A stretch of 64,000 nucleotides of DNA, from the NCBI GenBank assembly GCA_902729315.2, contig LR746274.1, forward strand, positions 7,954,537 to 8,018,536. Reading direction: 5' to 3'. This document shows, piece by piece, positions 12,713-20,984 of this stretch (position 1 is its first letter; each line of letters starts with the position of its first letter). Below the pieces are notes generated by a model. That model was not told where the DNA came from and made no database searches. It was given only the letters and a program-made list of their open reading frames with translations. The position numbers and the translations under genes are program-made. The DNA is from Spirodela intermedia. Its lineage: Eukaryota > Streptophyta > Magnoliopsida > Alismatales > Araceae.

Positions 12713-12713
<1 letters not shown>
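10776..12713 (+). CDS. Small conserved plant protein of unknown function, 2 exons, 154 aa
   Basis: Exon 1 is 10776-11132 (ATG, 119 codons, donor gtaata). Exon 2 is 12606-12713 (acceptor ttcag, 36 codons, TGA). The intron is phase 0. The N-terminus has the pattern of a small plant-specific family I recall but cannot name: VRERIITVEYLEPTMSSHLL then KFPDNSAYDFDYSQSGIWSPLLPR, followed by a Ser/Ala linker. Residues about 70-107 are very Lys/Arg-rich (KGKKLSKLKGKIRKKLAKK) and could be a nuclear localisation signal. Exon 2 encodes AWGKVLKAATRCF then TRERRRASILSSAD, another basic helix. No enzymatic motif is visible. Exon 2 is short and low-profile, but it has a clean acceptor, keeps phase and has the expected C-terminal flavour. 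Intron 1 carries two unusual repeat blocks described separately. Confidence 0.75.
11084..11757 (+). repeat. Imperfect tandem triplication of the exon 1 / intron 1 junction
   Basis: Copy A (about 11084-11347) holds the real end of exon 1 and its donor (aagaag|gtaata at 11133). Copy B (about 11348-11507) repeats the same pyrimidine-rich coding end and keeps a potential donor (aagaag|gtaaca at 11390). Copy C (about 11508-11757) repeats it again, but the donor GT is gone (gaagacaatg). Shared words downstream include ggccgagaa, cgatcgacgaattcg and tttccatccagag. Copy B lacks the roughly 95-bp tail (gatctgatgg through the tcctcgaga word) that A and C share. Confidence 0.8.
12119..12595 (+). repeat. 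Five-copy ~84-106 bp tandem repeat ending at the intron acceptor
   Basis: Units begin at 12119, 12212, 12318, 12419 and 12512, each with atattaa followed by accatggttt (actatggttt in the first), then an atacatg word, then tacttgcccattt, then a ggtccaatctc-type end. The last unit runs into the polypyrimidine stretch and the acceptor cag at 12603-12605. The array therefore forms the 3' third of the intron. Each unit contains an atg and several AT-rich branch-point-like words. Function unknown. Confidence 0.8.
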
Positions 12714-12714
<1 letters not shown>

Positions 12715-12774
<60 letters not shown>

Positions 12775-12881
12775 GCTCTCCTCTTCATATCCTTTGTATT
12801 ATATATTTCTGTTCGTAATTCAATGAGATCGTTGATTCGAAGTCAAAATTCAATGATCTAGTCGCTTCCGGCCAAAATTCT

Positions 12882-12934
<53 letters not shown>
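12715..12934. repeat. Complementary (CT)n and (GA)n tracts between convergent genes
   Basis: A CT run of about 60 bases (12715-12778) starts 2 bases after the stop codon of the upstream (+) gene. A GA run of about 50 bases (12882-12934) follows after a 100-base spacer. The two tracts are reverse complements, so RNA from either strand crossing both could form a long hairpin. They sit in the shared 3' region of the (+) small gene and the (-) PPR gene. Confidence 0.9.
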
Positions 12935-12938
<4 letters not shown>

Positions 12939-13036
12939 GGCAATGTCCAGTTGCATCAAAGTCAACACCAATTCTTTTGGGATTTCTCTCTGTCTCTCTC
13001 TTTCTCTCTCTAAAAACTTACAGAGAAGCCCCATCG

Positions 13037-14146
13037 TCAATCTCGCCAGTTACTGATAATCCGATCAAGCACCTGGACAGCCCTCTCACAAGCCTCCTCG
13101 TCACCCACCTCACAGACACCGCCCAGCGCCTCATCCAGCTCCAGTCCCTCCCTAACCCGCGCCTCATTCAACAAGCTCCAGTAAACCCACTGCCTCACCC
13201 CCTCCTCCGACGCCACCCCGCCGCCGCCCACGGCGGCGGCGCCGGTCACCACCAGCATCTCCTTCACCACCCTCAGCGCCTCCAGCAGCCTCCCATAGCG
13301 GCACAGCCCCTGCACCATTGCCCGCCACAGGCGGAGCTCCGGCGGGCATGGAGACTTTGGCCTGCGCATCCAGTCAAACACCTTCAGGGCCTCCCGTGGC
13401 CGGCGGAGCTCCAGGTAGGTCTCGACGAGCATGGCGGCGATGGCGGCGGCGGCGGCCGGATGGCGGCGGGGGTTGTGGAGGAGGGCGTTGAGGAGGGCCA
13501 TGGAGTGGGTCATGTCGTGGCGGAGGAGCTCGTCGTCGTCGCCGCCGCCGCCGCAGAGGCGGCGGAGGACGGCGGCGACGGGGAGGGCGTCGAGCGGCGC
13601 GCCGGCGAGGAGGGAGGCGTCGAGCAGGGCCACGGCCTCCCGGAGATGGCCGGAGTTGCAAAGATTGGGGAGGAGGCGGTTGACCTGGGCTATCTCCTCC
13701 GGCGTCAGATATTGAGGAGGAGGAGATGGTGGCGTGTCAGCGCCGCCGGTGGATGCCGGCGGGGAAGTGAGAGAGGAGGAGGCCGCGCCGCCGAGATGGC
13801 TGGAGTTGCAGAGCCGCTCCTCCGGATTCAGCTTTGCCCATGGCCGGCGAGGAGGAGGCGGTGGTGGGTCAGCCCCGCTGGTGGATACCGGTGGGGAACT
13901 GAGCGAGGAGGAGGAGGAGGCGCCGCCGTGGAGATGGCCGGAGTTGCAGAGAGGCTCCTCCGGGTTCAGCTTTGCCCATGGCCGGCGAGGAGGTGCAGGA
14001 TGAGGATCTGGTGGTGGGGGGTCAGCGCCGCCGCCGGAGCTGCAGACTCGGCGGAGAGCTGTAAGAGGAGGACTAACAGAGGGGGAGGCGGGGCTGCCGG
14101 TGGCAGCGGCGGAGGCCGGAGGACGAAGACGAAGAAAGGCCCGCAT
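13037..14146 (-). CDS. Short pentatricopeptide repeat (PPR) protein, single exon, 369 aa
   Basis: One uninterrupted reading frame ends in TGA at 13037-13039. PPR-type helix pairs begin near residue 145 (LTPEEIAQVNRLLPNLCNSG, HLREAVALLD) and recur as DMTHSMALLNALLH, MLVETYLELRRPREALKVFD and MVQGLCRYGRLLEALRVVKE, ending IISNWRD. I chose the ATG at 14146 (MRAFLRLRPPAS, an Arg-rich, acid-free organelle presequence). An in-frame ATG at 14218 (MDRFGRPSG) is possible, and a TATA-like run lies at 14249-14272. Residues 54-144 are two near-identical 45-46 residue units (RRPWAKLNPEE, then CNS.HL, then a Ser run, then a Pro run) that look copied from the start of the PPR region. Extreme GC richness and lack of introns are typical of plant PPR genes. 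RNA target unknown. Confidence 0.75.
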   Translation of the reverse strand: MRAFLRLRPPASAAATGSPASPSVSPPLTALRRVCSSGGGADPPPPDPHPAPPRRPWAKLNPEEPLCNSGHLHGGASSSSSLSSPPVSTSGADPPPPPPRRPWAKLNPEERLCNSSHLGGAASSSLTSPPASTGGADTPPSPPPQYLTPEEIAQVNRLLPNLCNSGHLREAVALLDASLLAGAPLDALPVAAVLRRLCGGGGDDDELLRHDMTHSMALLNALLHNPRRHPAAAAAIAAMLVETYLELRRPREALKVFDWMRRPKSPCPPELRLWRAMVQGLCRYGRLLEALRVVKEMLVVTGAAAVGGGGVASEEGVRQWVYWSLLNEARVREGLELDEALGGVCEVGDEEACERAVQVLDRIISNWRD

Positions 14147-14248
14147 TGGTTCCCTTCGTCGGTCTGGTCTAATCGGGGTGGTATATAACAGGCCGCTGGG
14201 TCGACCGAATCGATCCATCCCGTTGACTCTAGAACTGTGCAAAGATGA

Positions 14249-14272
14249 TATATATATATATATATATATATA
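14249..14272. repeat. (TA)12 microsatellite upstream of the PPR gene
   Basis: Pure TA run about 100 bases upstream of the preferred PPR start codon. It could serve as an extended TATA element for (-) transcription, or simply be a microsatellite. Confidence 0.85.
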
Positions 14273-14340
14273 GATCGTACTATCAATGTAATGGATTGCT
14301 ATCAGCTTCTCTAAATCTTTTGATCGATGAATGCATCTCA

Positions 14341-15054
14341 GGTCGGAGCTGAAACTGAGACTGAGCTGAAGGAGGAGGAGAAGCTGAGAGTTGAGGATGC
14401 TCTCAATGCAACAAACGTATATGAACTCAGTTGGTTTTGATCTATTGGTCCCTGTGGCCTGCTATTGAGTGACCAATCCATCCCATTTCCCTCGTCAAGA
14501 GGGCTCTTAGCTACCCCTTGAAATTGATTGCTAAGAACGTGGAAGTCAACGGAAGTGTGGTCACTGAGAAGGTCTCTGATGACCATGAGTACCTAAAGAC
14601 ATTCTCGAAACTTGATGAGTTCAAGCTGAATCATCTTTACTGTTTTGGCTTATGAGAGATATTTTCTCTAATAAATGGCTTGCTTAACTACATAGTTTTC
14701 CTTGCTTAAGCTAGAACTTTATTTACCTGCAGAGGTGTTCATTTTCCTTGGAAATTAGGTGGTGTGGTATCAAAATCATAGTTTGGGTGCCAAACTAGAT
14801 TAATATGAAGTATTTCTGTTCTATCAATGCATGCTTCATAGTTTAGTCTTGGTTTTCCTTGAGGATTAAAATTATGGGGGATGGAATCAAAATTAGGTTG
14901 CAAAAGTACTAGATTTTCTTTGAAACCATTTGATCAGTGCAGGTTGTGAGGTGTTGCTTGGAGCTTGCAGCTTCTGTTGGGAAGACCTTCCTACCTTCAG
15001 ATGTTGTTGTCGTTGACATCAAGGAGCCCGGGCCTGTGCCCGTTGACAACTCAG
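14341..15054 (+). other. Exon-like (+) segments of an unrecognised gene or pseudogene
   Basis: Three stretches read like real protein. At 14341 after ctcag: an acidic stretch VGAETETELKEEEKLRVEDA, then LNATNVYELS. At about 14512-14640: [19 protein letters not shown], then [20 protein letters not shown]. At 14942-15053: [19 protein letters not shown], then [18 protein letters not shown], preceded by an acceptor (tgcag) and followed by a donor (ag|gtcaac). A frame change and a stop (at about 14469) separate the first and second stretches. No start or full frame is visible between the PPR gene and FKBP13. I do not recognise the family. A decayed gene or gene fragment is most likely. Confidence 0.3.
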
Positions 15055-15267
15055 GTCAACCCAGCACACTTGCTAGAAAATAAGACCGAAGATATTATAC
15101 GGTTAACATGGATTATTTAGGAGATTATTTGATTGGTAGATTTATTAAAAATATGTTAAGTTATTAGTTATCTTTCTTGAAATGTTGAGTCATTCTCCCT
15201 GGTTTTCAAAGGGTACGGGTATTGATCCACCTTAGCCGCCAATGGAGCCCTCCCAGGCAGATAAGTT

Positions 15268-15298
<31 letters not shown>

Positions 15299-15639
15299 AC
15301 TGAGTTTATTTGTCATTTTGGGTGAAGGGATTCCCCTCACGGCATGTAGCAGCAGGATCTTCGGACTTTGGGAGAGCTAAATAGAAGATAATTTATCAGC
15401 AAGTGAGGGGCAGAGCTACTACACCCAACTGTTGATGATCATTTATTAGACTCTCATAGGAAGTCGTAGATGAATAAAAGGTTAAGTTTGATGGGATATT
15501 TCTCTGATTCCAATCCGTATGAAGAGATGATGTTTGTTTGGAGAGCTGTTAAGTGGCGTGTTTGCAGATGAACTCAGAGTGGGGAGATCGCATCGAGGAG
15601 GGTCCTCTTTGGAAGAAGGTGGAGGGGACGAGAGGGGTC

Positions 15640-15734
15640 TCAAGCCTTGCCGAGGAACTCGACCTCGAAGAAGAGGGTGGCCCCAGGCGGGATTATGCAG
15701 GAGCCTGCCAAAAAGAAGGGTACAAATACCAGTT

Positions 15735-15787
<53 letters not shown>

Positions 15788-15989
15788 GAGGGGACACTGT
15801 CTAGTGACACTACATACGGGTATTGAGAGAAAAGGAAGAGGGGGGTTTTGCACCGTATATCGGTTGTTGAGGGAGAAAAAGACAGCATGAAAATATATAT
15901 TAGAGGAAGAAAGAGGTGGGAGGGAGAGATAGAGATAGAGAGAGAGAGATAGAGAAAGAAAGCGAGAGAGTGAGATAGAGAGAGAGAGC

Positions 15990-16059
<70 letters not shown>

Positions 16060-16761
16060 AAGGCGAGAGAGAAAGGAGAGAGAGAGAGAGACGACTCTTT
16101 AGGAAGGGGCAGGCATAGCGAGAGGAGGAGCTCTTTGGAGAGAGAATGAATAACAAATGCATGGGAAGAGAGCAACACGCGGAGAGAAGATCAATCCACA
16201 TCGATCGTCTACCCATCAGACGAGGAGAAATCACGATCTCAACCCTGAAAAAAAAAAAGGAGATGAAAGAGGGAGGATATTCTCTCACCTCCTCTACAGC
16301 CTGCACCCCTCGCCCCATATCCCAGCTCCGGAGGGATCCTCAGCGTCCTCTTTCCACCTGAAACGAACGGCCAGTTCAGCAAACTCATTCTACACAGCTC
16401 CTTCCAACAATGGCGGCTTTCCACATTGGGGAAGCTCCGGAAAAGCGGTTCGAAATCTGATATGTAAGAATGTAGAACAGATTCTATGTACTGATGGTGG
16501 TCTCTCTTCCAGTGAAGAATGGGGCTGGAAATATGGAGGAAGAATTTATGAGAATCATCATACCTGAGACAAATCTGTCAGTTGGATCCTTACTTCTAAT
16601 TGCTCTTCTAGTAATTACATTTCGATTTTTTGTTGTTGAAAAACCAGAATTTATTAATTGTGTCATCGTTTTTTGATCAGATTGACTAATTCAGTATGAG
16701 GCACCCTTTCATTTCTATATATCATGCTCTTAGTGAGGTCTTTCCGTTTCGGGAAGGTCCC

Positions 16762-16802
<41 letters not shown>

Positions 16803-19121
16803 CTGAAATTCCGGTGGAAGAAAATCTGAGATATTTTCATACCAGAAAGCATTGGAGGAATTCCTTCATCGCCAAGGATTCCCTGGTCCCATCCTTTGAT
16901 GACCTGGCCAAGAACAATATAACATAAATAGCAAGGTCTAGAAGAATAAAACATAACACAAATTATTCTTGAAACATGATCATATCTTCAATGGTATTCA
17001 TTGTGGGCACTGAGGAGAATAATCCGTCTGATATCATTGTCGAATATAAACCATGCATGGATATGAAATCAAGACCATATATGTCCAGAATATTTACCCA
17101 GTTCCTATGGTTTCTTATGATTAGTATAATAATTAAGATTCATACATATAGACACAGGAGAATGATCCATCAGATGCCTATATCAAGTATAAAACATGAA
17201 AAAAGAAATAACCGTAATATCTATATGCAACTAAATCCAATGTTTCCAAGATGCAATTCTTTTCTAGACATGTAATTGAATGATCCATTTGAAATCTCTT
17301 TCTAGTTATCTACACTGGGAATAATGATAATATCTAGGTATCAGTTCCTATTATTTCTACGATCATATTGAATTCAAGACAAGGATTAGGATGATCCATT
17401 TGGTATCTCTATCAGATATAGCAAACCTTGCCCTTGAAATCATGATGCTGTCTAAACATAGCTACTTCCTACGGTTTATATGATAGTATTAAAAAAAAAA
17501 AAGAGTGAGAGAATGATCCATCAGAGAGCTCTATCAAATATACTAATTTCTACGTTTAGTATCATTTTTCTGGCCATCGGATGTCTGGGAACTCATGGAA
17601 ATTAAATTTCATAGAAAACATCAAGCTTCCAATAGAAATTCTGACAGCTAAGTTGTTTAATATTCAGGCAGACTGTTGCACTAACATCTGTTTTTTTTTT
17701 TTAGTTCATTAATGGATGAGTCAACATATTAGAGCCCTTTTTCTGATTAAGAGGATGGCATATGAGCAAGAGCATTGTTCAATAAAAACCTAGTTTTTTT
17801 AATTTCAGTTTATTTCTTTGATACAGTGGTTGATAAATGCAAAATTCTGGATTCTTTATGTTTTCCTCAGATTTATCTTAGTTTTATGTAATCTATGAAC
17901 ACACTCAGCTTCTGAAGGGATGAATGAATAATTTACTGCTAATTAATTTATGAACAGAAAATTTCATGATTGTCATAATTTACTGCAGGTTTTTCCAACT
18001 GAGCCATCTCGGCCGTTGACTTTCGCAAGGGCAGCCAGCAGTGGTTGATCAATTCCTAGAGAGGACAAGTGGTAACTTTTCGTGTTCTTATATAGTACAG
18101 TTACAATGCCATTATTTCAATTTGATATCTCAAAACGTGCTATAAATGGAAAAGAAAACGGAGATTCAGGAGGACCCTGATCAGTTCATACGAATTTCAT
18201 CGGAAGTAATCTTATGAGTTCCGTGAACATTGAAAAGTCAATGATATTTTTTCGCATATCTAATATAATCTCATCATAGTTAAAATTTCATCTATCTTTA
18301 TAGAGTAAGGTTCTATGAGTATATAATTAATTTGTAGGATGTTTCATCTATGGAAGTCTAATACGAAATTATAAAAAGAGAAACCAGGAAGAACAGACAT
18401 AGCCATTGAAAGTTTCGGAAAGAAGCTTATGGCAAACAAGAAGTATAGATTAAGAACACAATCTACTATCGAATCAGATGCAGCCAGCCACTGAATCAGA
18501 CAAAAATCCGCGGGAGAAAGGTTCAGGAAAAGGCTTACCTCGCCAACGCCGATGCGGAAGGTGAGAGGCTTCCCCCTAGAGTAGCTACTGTCGAAAACCT
18601 TCCCGCCCTCCAGCTTCCCCACATAATGCGCCTTCGCCGCAGCCAGCCGCCGTCCCCAACAGATCCACCAGAGGATGAGTTTTATAATCCGACCTTCAAA
18701 CTCTGCATTACTTCAGGAACGGCGGAGGGCGCGGATCTCCGCAGCATACCTTGATGAGTAGCCCCTTCTCGGCGGCCGGACCGTCGCCAACGACTCGGTC
18801 GCAGAAGGCGAGGCCCGACGGGGAGGTGGTCAGCGAGCACGTTTCCTCGTCCGCCGCCGCAGCCCCTCGGAGGAGGAGGAAGGCGTTCAAGCAGAAGCCG
18901 AGGCCAATGGCTTCCCTCCTTCCCATCCGATTGTCCCCTTCCGCCTCTGCTGGACGGAGGACCTCCCTGAAAACCATTACCGGCGTCGCCGATGGCGCTG
19001 GCGATGCCGAGGAGACGATGGACGAAGAAGACCTAGAGCCGCCGCTGGTCCGGTGGATCGGCCTCGTCTTCCTCAAGGTGGAGGCCGAAATCTGGTGGGG
19101 AAGGATGCCCAGCGTCGACAT
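15640..19121 (-). CDS. FKBP13: FKBP13-type thylakoid-lumen peptidyl-prolyl cis-trans isomerase, 5 exons, 219 aa
   Basis: Exons on the minus strand: 19121-18750, 18631-18539, 16903-16843, 16357-16289, 15704-15640 (TGA). All are GT/AG with matching phases. Residues 1-65 are Ser/Arg-rich (chloroplast transit). GRREAIGLGF at 67-76 plus the hydrophobic stretch to AAAA at 87-90 form a twin-arginine (Tat) lumen signal. Predicted cleavage before D91 puts C95/C107 at mature positions 5/17; C196/C201 correspond to the second pair. These are the redox disulfides known from Arabidopsis FKBP13, so both are conserved. The FKBP core is VFDSSYSRGKPLTFRIGVGE, VIKGWDQGILG, KRTLRIPPELGYG and CIIPPGATLFFEVEFLGKA. 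In Arabidopsis the protein binds the Rieske subunit precursor and is regulated by thioredoxin-type redox state. Nothing is missing. Exon 5 is separated from exon 4 by a GA-repeat-filled intron. Confidence 0.93.
15738..16091 (-). repeat. GA-rich tracts filling intron 4 of FKBP13
   Basis: A pure GA run at 15738-15788 lies only 34 bases before exon 5 on the transcribed side, and a compound GA tract covers about 15903-16091. Read in transcript sense these are CU tracts making up roughly 40% of a 584-base intron. The first lies where a polypyrimidine tract is expected, immediately upstream of the acceptor at 15705-15707. Another GA run (16764-16800) lies in intron 3 just after the donor of exon 3. 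Confidence 0.9.
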
Positions 19122-19212
19122 GGCGGAGGGAGTGTAGTCTTCTCCACCAACCTCACAGGTTTCTGTTATCCAATTCAGCTCGCGTCAATTCCTTTCTCTA
19201 TTTGGCGCGTGT

Positions 19213-19545
19213 GCGGCTATCGCACGTGTGGCGCTGGCGGCGGCCTCGCTGGCCGCATTATCTCTTCTATCTATTTATATCCTTCTTATCCGTACATACA
19301 ATTTAATACTATTTCATACTTATAATAATTCAAATATTCATAATTATGCCAAAATATTATTTCTCAAAATGTTCTCTCTCGAACGTGCCACTGACGCCGG
19401 TCTCCGTGGCCTCGTTGGCCGCATTTATTTCTTCTTCTTAATTTACCCTTCTCATCCATATGTACAATTTAGTATTTTTTCTATTTTTAATAATTAAAAT
19501 AATCATAATAATGTTAAAATCTTATTTCTCTCTCATCGCCCCTCT
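19213..19545. repeat. ~165-bp tandem duplication upstream of FKBP13
   Basis: Copy 1 (about 19213-19375) and copy 2 (about 19381-19545) share the order ggcctcg.tggccgcat, then an att/tat-rich pyrimidine block, then catcc/cgtacatacaattta, then aataatt and aaaatattatttctc. The pair starts about 90 bases upstream of the FKBP13 start codon, so it probably lies in the promoter. The rest of 19546-19960 is AT-rich with no gene seen. Confidence 0.7.
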
Positions 19546-20984
19546 CTGTCTCTCTAAATGTATGCAAGAGAGACGGAGGATATTAGATAAAGTTATATTT
19601 TATATAAGATGAGATATTTTTTTTGGTCTACCTAAATTATTCAATAATTAAATTTACAAAATAATCACGCATATAACTTAAGGGCTTTTTTTTTCTTTCT
19701 AAGGGAGGTATTTCTGTTTGGACTGAATAAAAATTCTACAAATTAAAACACTCATCAATTTAATGAGTTACATCTAGAAACATTTAGAATTTCATATCAT
19801 ATTTCACAAAATCATGACTCATCACAAAAATATTTTGATATTATTTCTAGGAAAAAAACATAGAGAGATAAATTCCTTTGCTAGTTTTTTTATTTTTTAA
19901 ACTTTTTATAAAAAATTTAAAAAATGTTATTTTTTTCAAATAGCCCAAGGGGAATTTTTACTCTCTTCTTAGTAAGTTCCCATTTACCAATGATGACCTT
20001 TGACTACTTGTCAGTCTGAGGGTGGTATGAGATACTCATTTTTAATTCAACACCTTGTAGTTTGAATAGTTCCTTCCAAAAATTGATGATAAAAAGCTTG
20101 TCATGATCTTAATAATTGATATTGGAATTCCATGAGGTCATACCACTTCCTTGCAAAAGATAATCGCAACCTCAAGAGCTGAAAATGGATTATTTAGAAG
20201 AATAGAGTGACTATATTTACACAATCTGTCCACGACAACTAGTATGAAATTGAAGCTCTTAGATCGAGGTAATCCCTTCAAGAAATCCATAGTTAAGTCC
20301 TCCCAAATGCATGTAGGCACTAGTAATGATTGGAGTAGACTATAGTCGTAAGTGAAGATGTCTTGTGTTTTTGACATGTTGTATACTCATCAATATATCT
20401 CTTAATTTAATTTTTCATGCATAAACAATATACAATATGTGAGACTCTCTGATAAGTTTGAAGAAATCCAGCATGTCCACCACCACTTGGGCTATCATAA
20501 AATTCTCTTAAAAGAATTAGAACAAAGATAGATTGAACTGAAATTATGAGTTGTTGTTTATGCAACAATATTCCCTACTACAATGAGAAGTTATGATGTG
20601 TCTATAGATTTTTAGAGAGATCAAAAACAATTGAGGATAACCTTTAGTCTTGAGATATTTCATCTTTGATCTTAATAAGATCAATCAATTGAAAATGTGA
20701 CACATACATTTCTTGTAGTTCTAAGATAGTAGAGAAGTGAGATAAAACATTTGCCACTTTATTATATCTCCCTATTTTAAATCGAATTTCGAAAACCAAA
20801 CCCACCCATTTAATCAGCCACCTATGATAAAGATTTAATATGAGCATCTATTCAAGTAAAACCTTCAAAGACTTTTAATCTTTGTAGATTATAAACCTTT
20901 TATGTAACAAGTCTTTGCACCACTTTTGGACAAATCTTGTTGTGACAAATAATTATCTTTCATAGGCTGATTTAACTTGTAGTT

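Noticed and set aside
12977-14188. 403-codon open frame on the + strand
   Set aside because: It is the antisense of the GC-rich PPR gene and consists of low-complexity Gly/Ala/Arg. The minus-strand frame has real PPR repeats.
15482-16318. 278-codon Ser/Leu frame on the minus strand
   Set aside because: Produced by the CT/GA repeats in FKBP13 intron 4; no start context and no family pattern.
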